Part shown: in pieces, positions 8,433 through 17,589 of the stretch
How positions within the stretch are numbered: position 1 is the first letter of the stretch
Layout of the letters: each line of letters opens with the position of its first letter
Made by a program: the position numbers and the translations under genes
Notes under the pieces: model-generated
Told to the model about the DNA's origin: nothing
The model's input: the letters and a program-made list of their open reading frames with translations, nothing else
Database searches by the model: none
Source: Lachnospiraceae bacterium
GTDB taxonomy: Bacteria > Bacillota > Clostridia > Lachnospirales > Lachnospiraceae
Direction: 5' to 3'
Assembly: GCA_017625255.1 (NCBI GenBank)
Contig: JAGALK010000016.1
Coordinates: 1-42,868 of the forward strand
Length of the DNA: 42,868 bases

Positions 8433-9485
8433 TTACATAATCAATTTTAAAATGGTAATATTTCTCGCATCCTCGTCTAACATAAGATTTACAGTCTTTG
8501 CAGACTCCATAATCTTAATCTTAGGACGAAGTGGAAAATATCGGAAGTTTTCCATTACAATTGCACTCTCTCCGGTAGACAATTCTACCTGACAGCCAAC
8601 CGGATATACCGCTATTTTCTTTAGGAATAATGACACAATTTCAGGATCAAATTTCGTTCCTGTCCTTGCCATGATATACTCTACAATTTCTGCCGGAGAT
8701 GCCGGTTCATGATATGGCCGCTTAGAAACCATAGCATCATAGACATCCGCAATTTTGATAATTCTTGCCTCTATGGTAATATCCTCACCGGATTTTCCCA
8801 ACGGATAGCCTGTTCCATTATAATTTTCATGATGCTCTAATACACCTAAAAATACTCTGGTAGGAAAATTATAATTTTCCCGTAAAAATTCATATCCTGC
8901 TTTTGGATGTTCTTTTATAATATTTGCTTCTTCGAAACTCAATTCTCTTGGTGCATTTAACACATCAATGTCTAAGAATTTTTTGCCTATATCATGCAAC
9001 AATGCACCTGTTGTAAGAACTGTTAATTCTTCTCTGTTCATACCATAGGAAGCGCCTATCATGGCAGACAGTACCGCCACATTTACAGAGTGGAAATAAG
9101 TATAATTATCATAATCCCTCAAATCCACCATATTATACATGATATCGCCATTACTTAATATTTCTTCGATTACCTCTGTAACCATTTTGTGAAGTTTTAC
9201 AGTATTAGAGGACACTTTTTCAGTTAAATCCTTTTGTAAAAACATATCACGAACACTTTTTACAACTTCTCTTCGTATCTGAGGACTGATGACCTCCTGA
9301 ATAATAACTTCCTTTGTTAATTCATCGTCTACATAAACACCCGGAAATCCCATATCCAACAGTGTCTTAATAAATTCCTCAGTTAAAAGTAAATGTTTTG
9401 CTAAAAGCAGTCTTCCATCGCCATCATACAAGTCTCTACCTAGTGCCATTCCGGGAACTGCATTTTTCATCGGCACAAATCTCAT
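8433..9485 (-). CDS. HD-GYP domain protein, probable cyclic-di-GMP phosphodiesterase
   Basis: 350 residues. An N-terminal ~60-residue beta-rich domain of the type preceding many HD-GYP domains is followed by the HD-GYP domain: His132 in FHSVNV, HDIGKK at 164-169, HHE at 218-220 and GTGYP at 224-228, then ADVYDAM. All metal-binding residues and the GYP motif are present, so hydrolysis of a cyclic dinucleotide is likely. There is no transmembrane segment, so it should be cytosolic. It is monocistronic, with its own terminator. A second, more divergent member is at 29039. Confidence 0.88.
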   Translation of the reverse strand: MRFVPMKNAVPGMALGRDLYDGDGRLLLAKHLLLTEEFIKTLLDMGFPGVYVDDELTKEVIIQEVISPQIRREVVKSVRDMFLQKDLTEKVSSNTVKLHKMVTEVIEEILSNGDIMYNMVDLRDYDNYTYFHSVNVAVLSAMIGASYGMNREELTVLTTGALLHDIGKKFLDIDVLNAPRELSFEEANIIKEHPKAGYEFLRENYNFPTRVFLGVLEHHENYNGTGYPLGKSGEDITIEARIIKIADVYDAMVSKRPYHEPASPAEIVEYIMARTGTKFDPEIVSLFLKKIAVYPVGCQVELSTGESAIVMENFRYFPLRPKIKIMESAKTVNLMLDEDARNITILKLIM

Positions 9486-9502
9486 AATTACCTCACAAAT
9501 GT

Positions 9503-10867
9503 TTAATTTTTATTTTTTATCATTTGATCTAAACTTTTCATAATCTTTTTCAAATAGAATATAGCAATCAGTAACGCTGCTATCTCTGCAATCGGAAAAG
9601 ATAACCAGATGGCTTCTAATTTTCCTGTCAGTGATAATAAATACGCTACAGGCACTAATACAACAAGCTGACGAACCACTGAAAGCACCAAACTATATAC
9701 GCCCTTTCCAAGTCCTTGAAATAAGCTGCTACATATAATAGAAAAGCCTGCAAATATATAGCTTAGACTTAATATCCTTAATGCCGGAATACCGATTTCC
9801 AACATCTGCTCTGAAGCATTAAATAATAACAGTAATTGTCCCGGAATAATTTCCGCGATTAATAAACCAAGCAGCATAATCATAACGGCGGCTTTGATAC
9901 TACTCTTTAATGCCTGTATGATTCTTTCTTTGTAACCGGCTCCAAAATTGTAGGCAACAATCGGAATCAAACCATTCGTCATTCCAAATACCGGCATAAA
10001 AATAAAGCTTTGTAATTTAAAATATACACCAAATACTGCTGCCGCAGTCGATACAAATCCAAGTAAAATCTTATTCATAAAGAATGTCATTACAGAACCG
10101 ATAGACTGCATCAGAATCGATGGAACCGCCACTATATAAATTGCTTTTACAGTTGCACCATGAGGACGAACCAGCTTTAATGACAATGAAATTTCTTTAT
10201 TCATTCGTTTGTTGAAGAAAAATGCAAGGAGCATTGCCACAATCTGACCGATAACTGTTGCGATTGCAGCACCTGCAATTCCCATTTTCGGAAATCCAAG
10301 CAATCCGAAAATCATAATCGGATCTAAAATCAGATTAATAATTGCTCCTATAAGCTGCGTAATCATAGTACAGACTGTTCGGCCTGTGGACTGCAGTAAG
10401 CGTTCAAAACAAAACTGCCCAAACATACCAAAGCTAAAGGTTGTACAGATAAATAAATAAGTCTTACCATACTCAATAATCTCCGGTATATCTGTCTGAG
10501 CCGCAAAATAAAACTCTGCAATAAACATACCTAAGATTAAAAATACCAGATAATTACAAATATATAAAAATACGGCTGTATTTGCAGCTATATTCGCTTC
10601 ATGAAATCTTTTCTCTCCCAGTCGTTTAGATAAAAGCGCATTTACACCCACGCCTGTACCGGCTGCAACTGCAATCATAAAATTCTGTAAAGGAAACGCC
10701 AGCGAAACGGCTGTTAATGCATATTCATTAATCCATGAAACAAATATACTGTCTACAATATTATAACACGCCTGCACCAACATAGAGATTACCATTGGCA
10801 AAGAGATATTGACCAACAGCTTATTTATCGGCATCGTTCCCATTTTGTTTTCTGTTTGTACTTCCAT
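9503..10867 (-). CDS. MATE family multidrug efflux transporter
   Basis: A 454-residue protein with twelve predicted membrane helices in two halves; each half begins with the family pattern (LLVNISLPMVISMLVQACYNIVDS and IVAVPSILMQSIGSVMTFF). It exports drugs or toxic cations in exchange for Na+ or H+. The ATG at 10865-10867 follows AGAGGAAG; the longer frame begins with a TTG inside the upstream gene and is less likely. It sits behind a MarR regulator and a 76-residue protein in one operon, the usual arrangement for a substrate-inducible pump. Confidence 0.92.
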   Translation of the reverse strand: MEVQTENKMGTMPINKLLVNISLPMVISMLVQACYNIVDSIFVSWINEYALTAVSLAFPLQNFMIAVAAGTGVGVNALLSKRLGEKRFHEANIAANTAVFLYICNYLVFLILGMFIAEFYFAAQTDIPEIIEYGKTYLFICTTFSFGMFGQFCFERLLQSTGRTVCTMITQLIGAIINLILDPIMIFGLLGFPKMGIAGAAIATVIGQIVAMLLAFFFNKRMNKEISLSLKLVRPHGATVKAIYIVAVPSILMQSIGSVMTFFMNKILLGFVSTAAAVFGVYFKLQSFIFMPVFGMTNGLIPIVAYNFGAGYKERIIQALKSSIKAAVMIMLLGLLIAEIIPGQLLLLFNASEQMLEIGIPALRILSLSYIFAGFSIICSSLFQGLGKGVYSLVLSVVRQLVVLVPVAYLLSLTGKLEAIWLSFPIAEIAALLIAIFYLKKIMKSLDQMIKNKN

Positions 10868-10883
10868 CCTTACTTCCTCTCTG

Positions 10884-11114
10884 TTATTCGTCAAATTCCA
10901 CCGTTACAAAATACCCCTTTGGTGTCTCCTCGACTTCTACTACCTTCCCCTCTCTCGACTTTAATCGTTCACTAAAACTATAATTTGCTGACATAGCATA
11001 TGCCTTCCCTAATGTATAATAATAGGAACTAGGCAGCTTTCCTTCTGTTACCGGCAGAACATCTCCTACTTCTAAAAGTCCTAACCGTTCCATCTTAAAC
11101 TCCATTTGTCTCAT
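10884..11114 (-). CDS. 76-residue protein of unknown function
   Basis: A small soluble protein with no Cys and no membrane segment. The first half has LEVGDVLPVTEGKLPSSYYY, and the C-terminus (GKVVEVEETPKGYFVTVEF) looks beta-rich, like the end of a small barrel. GGAGAA lies eight bases before the ATG. It is 4 bp after the MarR stop and 16 bp before the transporter start, so it is translated as part of the regulator-pump operon. I do not recognise a family. A role linked to the pump or regulator is inferred only from position. Confidence 0.75.
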   Translation of the reverse strand: MRQMEFKMERLGLLEVGDVLPVTEGKLPSSYYYTLGKAYAMSANYSFSERLKSREGKVVEVEETPKGYFVTVEFDE

Positions 11115-11118
11115 TGTA

Positions 11119-11559
11119 TTAATTCTCCAAAATTGCTTTTGCTGTATCTGCGATTTTATTTAAAAGCCGTATCGTTTCTTTTACATCTGCTTCTCCCATT
11201 TGATCTGCCAAAGCATTTACAAAATCCATCACGCGGGCATGCTCATTTTGGTATATAGAAATATTATCCTCCTTTAAACAAATAAATATTTTTCTTTTAT
11301 CTTTTGTGGACCGTTCTCGGATAATCACTTCTTTTTTTTCTAAGCCCTTTAAAACCTTGTTCATTTGAGATTTCAATAACCCCGTCTTTTGGCATAAATC
11401 CGTTGCTGTCAGTAAATCTTTTCCTTCCATCTGTGCCCGATATAATTGATTACAGATCTGGATTTCATTAAATGACATTGCTGCAACTAATCGGTCATTT
11501 CTTATGGTAGAGGACAGACTAAGCCATGCAGACAATAATTCTTCATTAAAATTTCGCAT
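11119..11559 (-). CDS. MarR family transcriptional regulator
   Basis: A 146-residue winged-helix regulator. The recognition region is TATDLCQKTGLLKSQMNKVLKGLEKKEVIIRERSTKDKRKIFICL, where the helix-turn-helix is followed by a wing with the D-K-R pattern typical of MarR. Flanking helices should form the dimer interface. It heads the operon with the 76-residue protein and the MATE pump and probably represses it until a ligand binds. The AraC-type gene is divergent from it. Confidence 0.92.
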   Translation of the reverse strand: MRNFNEELLSAWLSLSSTIRNDRLVAAMSFNEIQICNQLYRAQMEGKDLLTATDLCQKTGLLKSQMNKVLKGLEKKEVIIRERSTKDKRKIFICLKEDNISIYQNEHARVMDFVNALADQMGEADVKETIRLLNKIADTAKAILEN

Positions 11560-11605
11560 TTGTACCTCCAGTGTATGAATTTTCCAAATTTATCTGGACA
11601 CCCCA

Positions 11606-11648
11606 GTATATCTCGATACAGTATAGCAAATTTTTATCTAATAGGAAA
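11606..11648 (-). promoter_or_regulatory. Promoter and possible operator of the MarR-MATE operon
   Basis: The -10 box TATACT (plus-strand 11620-11625) sits 17 bp from a weak -35 TTTCCT (11643-11648). Immediately downstream of the -10 lies the imperfect palindrome GTATATCTCGATAC (11606-11619), which overlaps the expected transcription start and is a plausible self-repression site for the MarR protein. The promoter call is moderate; the operator is an inference. Confidence 0.45.
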
Positions 11649-11676
11649 GGCGAATTTTTACTATTTTGAATTCTGC

Positions 11677-11705
11677 TTGTAAAAATAGAAAAAACAATAG
11701 ATAAT
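11677..11705 (+). promoter_or_regulatory. Promoter of the AraC-type gene
   Basis: -35 TTGTAA (11677-11682), 17-bp spacer, -10 GATAAT (11700-11705), a near-consensus sigma-A promoter about 35 bp before the ATG. It is divergent from the MarR promoter. Confidence 0.65.
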
Positions 11706-11740
11706 AGAAGTATAAAATCCTATTTTATAAGGAGTTTTTT

Positions 11741-12622
11741 ATGAACAAAAAACTACAAAGCCAGTTTTCTACCCGTCAATATATGCTTTCTAAGGACTTT
11801 GAAATTTATTTATATAATGATACTTCCCTGACAAAAGTAAATACCCATAGCCATGCTTACTATGAATTTTATTTCTTTTTAGAAGGGGATGTAAGCATGC
11901 AGATTGATGATACACTTTATCCTGTAACTTTTGGCGATATCATGCTGATTCCGCCCCACATTCCCCATAGACCCGTCATTCACAGTCTAAATGTTCCCTA
12001 TCGACGATTTGTATTCTGGATTAGTCAGGAATATTGTAATCATTTAATACAGCTTTCCCCTGACTACGCCTATCTTATGCAATATGTACAGACCAATAAG
12101 GACTATCTTTTTCATATAGATAAGATTACTTTTTATTCTATTCAGTCTAAGGCTTTACGGCTTATTGAAGAAATGCAGTCTGAACATTTTGGCAAACATG
12201 CCCAAATATCCCTTTGTGTCAACGATTTAGTATTACACTTGAATCGTATTGTCTACAAACAAAAGCATAAAAAAAGATCCGGTGAAGAATTGTCTCTTTA
12301 CCAGAATCTTTGTACCTTTATTGAAGAGCATTTAGATGAGGACCTTTCCTTAGAACGGCTATCAGCGGAATTTTTTGTGAGCAAATATCATATTTCTCAC
12401 ATTTTCAAACAAAATCTGGGTATTTCCATTCATCAGTTTATAACCAAAAAGAGACTTTATCTCTGCAGAGAAGCAATCATTGGAGATATGCCGATTACTA
12501 AAGCCTACCAGACCTTTGGATTTGGTGACTATTCCAGCTTTTTTCGAGCCTTCAAAAAAGAATACGGAATATCTCCAAAGGAATGTCAGGATATGCAGTT
12601 AGTAAAACTGGATAAAGACTAA
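11741..12622 (+). CDS. AraC family transcriptional regulator with N-terminal cupin
   Basis: 293 residues. The N-terminal half is a cupin sensor (HSHAYYEFYFFLEGDVSMQI, then DIMLIPPHIPHRP), which usually binds a small ligand such as a sugar. The C-terminal ~100 residues hold the two helix-turn-helix units (LERLSAEFFVSKYHISHIFK and ITKAYQTFGFGDYSSFFRAF) followed by the family's KEYGISPKE signature. AAGGAG precedes the ATG. It is divergent from the MarR operon and convergent with spmA, whose end is only 2 bp away. Its target is not evident; there is no sugar operon next to it. Confidence 0.93.
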   Translation: MNKKLQSQFSTRQYMLSKDFEIYLYNDTSLTKVNTHSHAYYEFYFFLEGDVSMQIDDTLYPVTFGDIMLIPPHIPHRPVIHSLNVPYRRFVFWISQEYCNHLIQLSPDYAYLMQYVQTNKDYLFHIDKITFYSIQSKALRLIEEMQSEHFGKHAQISLCVNDLVLHLNRIVYKQKHKKRSGEELSLYQNLCTFIEEHLDEDLSLERLSAEFFVSKYHISHIFKQNLGISIHQFITKKRLYLCREAIIGDMPITKAYQTFGFGDYSSFFRAFKKEYGISPKECQDMQLVKLDKD

Positions 12623-12624
12623 TT

Positions 12625-13218
12625 TTATACACTTTTTTTATTGATTAGCTTACAAAATACGATTGCACCTAAGGTGCTTATGGTTGTAGCAATTAGTCCC
12701 GGTCCAATAACAGATGCTGCATCCACACTTCCGTACTGGCTTCGATAGGCAATGACATTGACAGGAATCAGCTGCAGAGAAGAGATATTAATAATCAAAA
12801 AAATACACATTTCCTTTGTGGCTATTCCTGTATTTTTTCTTCCGGTTCTCTCCTCCTCTAAATTTGCCAGTTCTTCCATTGCTTTAAGTCCTGCCGGTGT
12901 CGCTGCCCAGCCTAAACCAAACATATTCGCTATCATATTCGTTGCAATATGCTTATTTGCCGGATGTTTTACCGGAATTTCAGGAAAAAGAAATCTTAAA
13001 ACCGGCATGAGCTTTTTGGTAGCTCCCTCGATAATTCCTGCATTTTCTGCTATACGCATCATACCTACCCAAAAGGACATTACCCCCATCATTGTAATAC
13101 AAAGTGTCACAGCTTCCTTTGCAGAGGAAACAGCAGCTTCTGTTACTTCCGGTAATGTTCCATTAAAGGCAGCATATATGATACCAATGACAATCATAAA
13201 TCCCCACAAATAATTCAT
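12625..13218 (-). CDS. spmA: Spore maturation protein A
   Basis: A 197-residue membrane protein with the nucleoside-recognition (Gate) domain seen in SpmA: MNYLWGFMIVIGIIYAAFNG at the start, TMMGVMSFWVGMMRIAENAG and ATNMIANMFGLGWAATPAGL in the middle. In Bacillus, SpmA with SpmB is needed for dehydration of the spore core. No spmB lies next to it here, which departs from the common spmAB pair. The start is uncertain: ATG at 13216-13218 or GTG at 13222-13224; the ribosome binding site is weak for both. Confidence 0.9.
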   Translation of the reverse strand: MNYLWGFMIVIGIIYAAFNGTLPEVTEAAVSSAKEAVTLCITMMGVMSFWVGMMRIAENAGIIEGATKKLMPVLRFLFPEIPVKHPANKHIATNMIANMFGLGWAATPAGLKAMEELANLEEERTGRKNTGIATKEMCIFLIINISSLQLIPVNVIAYRSQYGSVDAASVIGPGLIATTISTLGAIVFCKLINKKSV

Positions 13219-13347
13219 AGGCACTCATTTCCGTTTTTTTCATTTTTATGATTTTTTATCATTTGTTATGCTCTTATTTTCTACTTCTAAAAAACATTTT
13301 TATTCATATGCTTTAACAAGTCCGTTTTTATCCCTAAAGGAGTTCCT

Positions 13348-15093
13348 TTGAAAAAATTAGTTCTTTGCCTATGCGCGGCATTTCTTTTTCTTACCGGTTG
13401 TGATATATCATCCGCTCCTTTTGTTTCTTCTATAGAAGCCCTAAAAGAGCAAAAGGATTTTGATGCATATACAGAATCACTTTTTTGTGAGGAAGTAAAT
13501 GGAAATACGATTAACCTTCACTATACCCTTGCAAATCCAGAAAAATATGGTATAAAAAATCCTGTCATTTCCTTAGGCAGTCTTTCGGAAGAAACCTATC
13601 AAAACAGCATTTCTTCTCTGGAAAATATGTCCGCTGCCGTCAGTGCTTTTAATTATGACGCATTAACTACCAAACAACAGCTCACTTATGATGTCCTCAT
13701 CGATTATTGTACCAAAGAGCTTGAAGCATCCCCTTTTTTCTATTTTGAAGAGCCCCTTCGCTGTACAACCGGAACTCATGCAGAGCTTCCGATTTTATTG
13801 GCAGAATACGCTTTTTATCAGGCTTCAGATGTAACCGATTATCTTTCTTTACTTTCCTGCATAGAAGACTATTTTAAGGAGATTGAAGCTTTTGAAGAGG
13901 AAAAGGCAAATCGCGGCTTTTTTATGTCTGATTTTGCTGCTCAAACCGTTATAGATGCCTGTCTGAAATTTACGGAAAATCCCAAAGAAAACTATTTGAT
14001 TACAACCTTTAATAAAAGGATAGATGCCCTAACAGAGCTTTCTGAGGAGAAAAAAAATTTTTATAAGGAAAAAAATGAAACCCTTGTATTAAATGATGTT
14101 ATTCCAGCCTATAAAAATCTTGCCAATACCATAGAACGGCTAAAAAACACAGGAACAAATAACGGTGGTTTATGCTATTTTCAACAGGGAAAGGAATATT
14201 ACAAGCATCTTGTATATTCCAGTACAGGTTCTGATAAAAGTATAGAAGAACTGCAAAATTGTGTCACAGAACAAAGAAATGCCGACTTTTTGACTTTGCG
14301 GAATTTGCTTACAGAATATCCTGAATTGATTAATGTTAAAGACACCCCTATTTTAGAGGATGATCCGATAAAAATTCTAGAACATTTACAGACAGCTATG
14401 TGCAAGGACTTTTCTCCTGCTTCTAATACGAACTTTGACTTAAACTATGTAGATGCTTCTATGGAAGATACCTTAGCACCGGCTTTTTATCTGACAGCTC
14501 CCATAGATAATACCAATCACAATGTAATCTATATCAATAAAAGCAATGGATATTCCGGTATTCAGTTGTTTACAACCCTTGCCCATGAAGGTTACCCGGG
14601 ACATCTTTATCAAACAACCGAATCCTATCAGGCAAACCTCTCTCCTATCCGCAGCCTTTTAAATTATCCGGGATATACAGAAGGCTGGGCAACCTATGTG
14701 GAAATGCTTTCTTACGACTATGCCGGCTTAGAGGATAAAACAGCAGAAATGCACAGAGCTCATCAATCTGCCCTTTTAAGTCTTTATGCTACTGTAGATA
14801 TGGGAATTCACTATGATGGCTGGACACTTACTGATACCATCAATTTCTTCTCTGAATATGGGATCAAAGATCAGTCTGTTATTCAAAGCATCTATGAACT
14901 GATTGTAGAAGAACCTGCTCATTACCTGAAATATTATGTCGGATATTTAGAATTTCTGGAATTAAAAAAGAATGCACAGACGGAATTTAAAGATAAATAT
15001 TCCAATCGTGCATTCCATGATGCAGTTATCCGTATAGGTCCTGCTCCTTTTTCTATTATTAAAAAATATCTTCCGGTATATTATGCTTCCTAG
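13348..15093 (+). CDS. DUF885 family lipoprotein, putative metallopeptidase
   Basis: 581 residues. The lipoprotein signal ends in LTGC (residues ~15-18), so the protein should sit on the outer membrane face. The DUF885 core carries HEGYPGH at residues 413-419 and YTEGWATYVEM about 35 residues later, which together look like a zinc-metallopeptidase site. The start codon is TTG at 13348; it is supported by AAAGGAG (13336-13342) and the signal sequence begins exactly there. It converges on rsmI with a 1-bp gap and no visible terminator. The peptide substrate is unknown. Confidence 0.9.
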   Translation: MKKLVLCLCAAFLFLTGCDISSAPFVSSIEALKEQKDFDAYTESLFCEEVNGNTINLHYTLANPEKYGIKNPVISLGSLSEETYQNSISSLENMSAAVSAFNYDALTTKQQLTYDVLIDYCTKELEASPFFYFEEPLRCTTGTHAELPILLAEYAFYQASDVTDYLSLLSCIEDYFKEIEAFEEEKANRGFFMSDFAAQTVIDACLKFTENPKENYLITTFNKRIDALTELSEEKKNFYKEKNETLVLNDVIPAYKNLANTIERLKNTGTNNGGLCYFQQGKEYYKHLVYSSTGSDKSIEELQNCVTEQRNADFLTLRNLLTEYPELINVKDTPILEDDPIKILEHLQTAMCKDFSPASNTNFDLNYVDASMEDTLAPAFYLTAPIDNTNHNVIYINKSNGYSGIQLFTTLAHEGYPGHLYQTTESYQANLSPIRSLLNYPGYTEGWATYVEMLSYDYAGLEDKTAEMHRAHQSALLSLYATVDMGIHYDGWTLTDTINFFSEYGIKDQSVIQSIYELIVEEPAHYLKYYVGYLEFLELKKNAQTEFKDKYSNRAFHDAVIRIGPAPFSIIKKYLPVYYAS

Positions 15094-15094
15094 A

Positions 15095-15940
15095 TTACTC
15101 TGATTTTAACAAACGATTATAAACCTCTCGTTTACTTATACCTCTATCCTTCGCCACTGCTTTCATGGCATCTTTTCTGTTCATACCGCGATTTTCATAA
15201 ATTGCCATATGCTCTTCTAAGGAGGTTTCCTCCCAGCTTTTCTGCTCTTCTAGTCGGATTTCTTCCCGACTTTTTCCCTGTATGACAAGGACAAACTCTC
15301 CTCTAGGTTCATTTTCCTCAAAATACTCTATTGCTTCTTCTATTGTTGAAAGCCTTTTCTCCTCAAATTTCTTCGTCAGTTCTCTGCAAACGGTAATTTT
15401 ACGATTTCCCAAAGCATTTGACAATTCTTTTAAGGTTTTTAACAAATGATGCGGTGCTTCATAGACAATCAATGTACGGGTATCCTCTGTCATTTCCTTT
15501 AAGACTTCTACCCGTTCCTTTTTATCTCTGGGCAAAAATGCTTCAAATGCAAATCGTCTGGTTGGAAGTCCTGACATGGTAAGAGCTGTGATGCAGGCTG
15601 CTGCTCCTGGCAAAGAAGTCACTTCTATTCCTTCTTCATAGCAGATACGCACCAAATCCTCTCCCGGATCCGAAATTCCCGGTGTACCGGCATCGGTAAT
15701 CAGAGCAATATTTTTGCCTTCCCGCATTTTTTCTATTAACTGATAAGCTTTGTCTATTTTATTGTATTCATGATAGCTTGTCAGTGGTGTTTTTATCTCA
15801 AAATGATTCAACAAACGAATAGAATTACGGGTATCTTCCGCTGCAATTAAATCTACCTCTTTCAGAGTCCGCAAAACCCGCATGGTAATATCTTCTAAAT
15901 TCCCAATAGGCGTTGCACACAAAAACAATTTTCCAGCCAT
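15095..15940 (-). CDS. rsmI: 16S rRNA (cytidine1402-2'-O)-methyltransferase
   Basis: A 281-residue tetrapyrrole-methylase-fold enzyme that 2'-O-methylates C1402 of 16S rRNA using SAM. It shows LFLCATPIGNLEDITMR at the start, LIAAEDTRNS near 32, TDAGTPGISDPG near 82 and SLPGAAACITAL near 108, as in the family. The C-terminal ~45 residues are charged and carry a small helical domain (NRKDAMKAVAKDRGISKREVY). GGAGGG precedes the ATG. It ends the yaaO-yabC-like block. Confidence 0.97.
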   Translation of the reverse strand: MAGKLFLCATPIGNLEDITMRVLRTLKEVDLIAAEDTRNSIRLLNHFEIKTPLTSYHEYNKIDKAYQLIEKMREGKNIALITDAGTPGISDPGEDLVRICYEEGIEVTSLPGAAACITALTMSGLPTRRFAFEAFLPRDKKERVEVLKEMTEDTRTLIVYEAPHHLLKTLKELSNALGNRKITVCRELTKKFEEKRLSTIEEAIEYFEENEPRGEFVLVIQGKSREEIRLEEQKSWEETSLEEHMAIYENRGMNRKDAMKAVAKDRGISKREVYNRLLKSE

Positions 15941-15949
15941 TTTTCCCTC

Positions 15950-16693
15950 CTAATATCCGTAAATGTCATAAATTTCATCCGTATATACCCCCGGTTCTTT
16001 ATAGACGATTAAAGGCTTATCCACTGTCAATCTGGAATTTCCTCCTTTTAATCCCTCGATTAACACCATATTCGGCTCTCTGTCTACAAATGGATACACT
16101 AATTGCATCCGTTTCGGTTCGATTTTATATTCGACCATCTTACTCATAATTTCTGCCAGACGAAAAGGTCTGTGCACCATGTAAAATCTTCCCTTGGGCT
16201 TTAGGATTTTTGCACTTTCCCGCAAAACATCCTCCAAGGTACACAGCATTTCATGCCTTGCAATAGCTTTTGCTTCACTTCCCGAGGATTGGCCATGATT
16301 GCCAATCATATAAGGAGGATTGGTTGTAATTACATCAAAAGAAGATGCTCCAAATCGCTTAGAAGCATCTTTTATATCCCCAACTACAATATCAATTCTG
16401 GACTCTAAATGGTTCATGGCAACACTTCTTGCTGCCATATCTGCGCTTTCTTCTTGGATTTCTAAACCGGTAAAATGCTCTCCCTTTGTCTTTGCCTCCA
16501 GCAAAATAGGAATAATCCCGGTTCCGGTTCCAAGGTCTAACGCCTTTTCCCCTTGCTTTACCCTTGCAAAACCGGAAAGAAGAACCGCATCCATACCAAA
16601 ACAAAATTTTTCTGGATTTTGAATAATCACATAGCTATTCCGATGCAATTCATCCAACCGTTCCTGCGGTTTTAGATTATTTTCCTTCGTCAA
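15950..16693 (-). CDS. trmN6: tRNA1(Val) adenine-37-N6-methyltransferase-like (YabB/TrmN6)
   Basis: About 247 residues. A Rossmann methyltransferase: SAM-binding LDLGTGTGIIPILL, followed by the N6-adenine active-site motif NPPY in VITTNPPYMIG. N-terminal ERLDELHRNSYVIIQNPEKF is typical of the YabB/TrmN6 group. The start is uncertain: a TTG at 16691-16693 follows GGAGG by 11 bases, while the ATG at 16709-16711 has its purine tract only 3 bases away. Either way it overlaps the ricT end. In Bacillus the same neighbours flank yabB. Confidence 0.85.
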   Translation of the reverse strand: MTKENNLKPQERLDELHRNSYVIIQNPEKFCFGMDAVLLSGFARVKQGEKALDLGTGTGIIPILLEAKTKGEHFTGLEIQEESADMAARSVAMNHLESRIDIVVGDIKDASKRFGASSFDVITTNPPYMIGNHGQSSGSEAKAIARHEMLCTLEDVLRESAKILKPKGRFYMVHRPFRLAEIMSKMVEYKIEPKRMQLVYPFVDREPNMVLIEGLKGGNSRLTVDKPLIVYKEPGVYTDEIYDIYGY

Positions 16694-17588
16694 TTTTTGA
16701 CTGTCCTCCATGATCCTCAAGTGCTGCTAACTCTCTCATTTCTTCTTTGGAAAGCTTTACATTTTCTTTTCTGCGTCTTGGACGGAATTTTAACTCATCC
16801 ACCTTATATTCTCTAGCTTCCTTTTCATCATCCATTTCTACGACAACCTTTACCATCTGTCGTAATACGCTGACACTTTGCACCTCAGCCTTTAGACCAT
16901 CCGGAGTCGTTACTGTATCGCCTACCCCCGGAAGGCGGCTGTTTAGATACTCATAGGTTTCCTGTTCATTTTTCAGACAACACATCAATCGTCCGCAAAC
17001 ACCTGAAATCTTTGTAGGATTCAAAGAAAGATTCTGCTCTTTTGCCATTTTGATAGATACAGGAACAAATTCTGAAAGATAGCTGTGACAGCATAACGCT
17101 CTTCCACAGATACCTACACCACCTAAAATTTTTGTCTCATCCCTCACACCAATCTGACGCAGCTCAATACGGGTACGAAATACTGCAGCAAGATCCTTGA
17201 CAAGCTCTCTAAAATCAATTCTCCCATCTGCTGTAAAATAAAACAGCAGCTTATTATTATCAAAAGTATATTCTGCCTGTACCAGCTTCATATCTAATTT
17301 ATGCTTAGCAATTTTTTCCAAACAGATTTTATATGCCTCTTTTTCCTTTTCGCGGTTTTTTAGTGCTGTTTTTTCGTCCGCCTCTGTTGCAACACGAATA
17401 ACAGATTTCAATGGTTGTATAACACTATCATCATTTACCTCCCTTGGCGGTAAAATTACAGTACCCATTTCCACACCGCGGGCTGTTTCTACAATTACAT
17501 GGTTTCCGGCTTCAATTTCTAGCTTTGCCGGATCAAAATAATAAATCTTACCGGCATTACGAAACCGGACTCCAACGACCTTTGTCAT
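16677..17588 (-). CDS. ricT: RicT (YaaT), PSP1-domain subunit of the Ric complex
   Basis: 303 residues. The PSP1 core includes two Cys clusters, CGRALCC near residue 170 and CGRLMCC near 205, that in RicT bind an iron-sulfur centre together with RicA and RicF. In Bacillus the RicAFT complex supports RNA processing by RNase Y and sporulation. The C-terminal ~60 residues are basic and acidic repeats and look disordered. It is one base from holB, so the two genes are co-transcribed. Confidence 0.93.
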   Translation of the reverse strand: MTKVVGVRFRNAGKIYYFDPAKLEIEAGNHVIVETARGVEMGTVILPPREVNDDSVIQPLKSVIRVATEADEKTALKNREKEKEAYKICLEKIAKHKLDMKLVQAEYTFDNNKLLFYFTADGRIDFRELVKDLAAVFRTRIELRQIGVRDETKILGGVGICGRALCCHSYLSEFVPVSIKMAKEQNLSLNPTKISGVCGRLMCCLKNEQETYEYLNSRLPGVGDTVTTPDGLKAEVQSVSVLRQMVKVVVEMDDEKEAREYKVDELKFRPRRRKENVKLSKEEMRELAALEDHGGQSKIDEGK

Positions 17589-17589
17589 T

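Noticed and set aside
12752..13213. 153-codon plus-strand ORF opposite spmA
   Set aside because: It is an antisense shadow of spmA, which has clear family motifs; no ribosome binding site.
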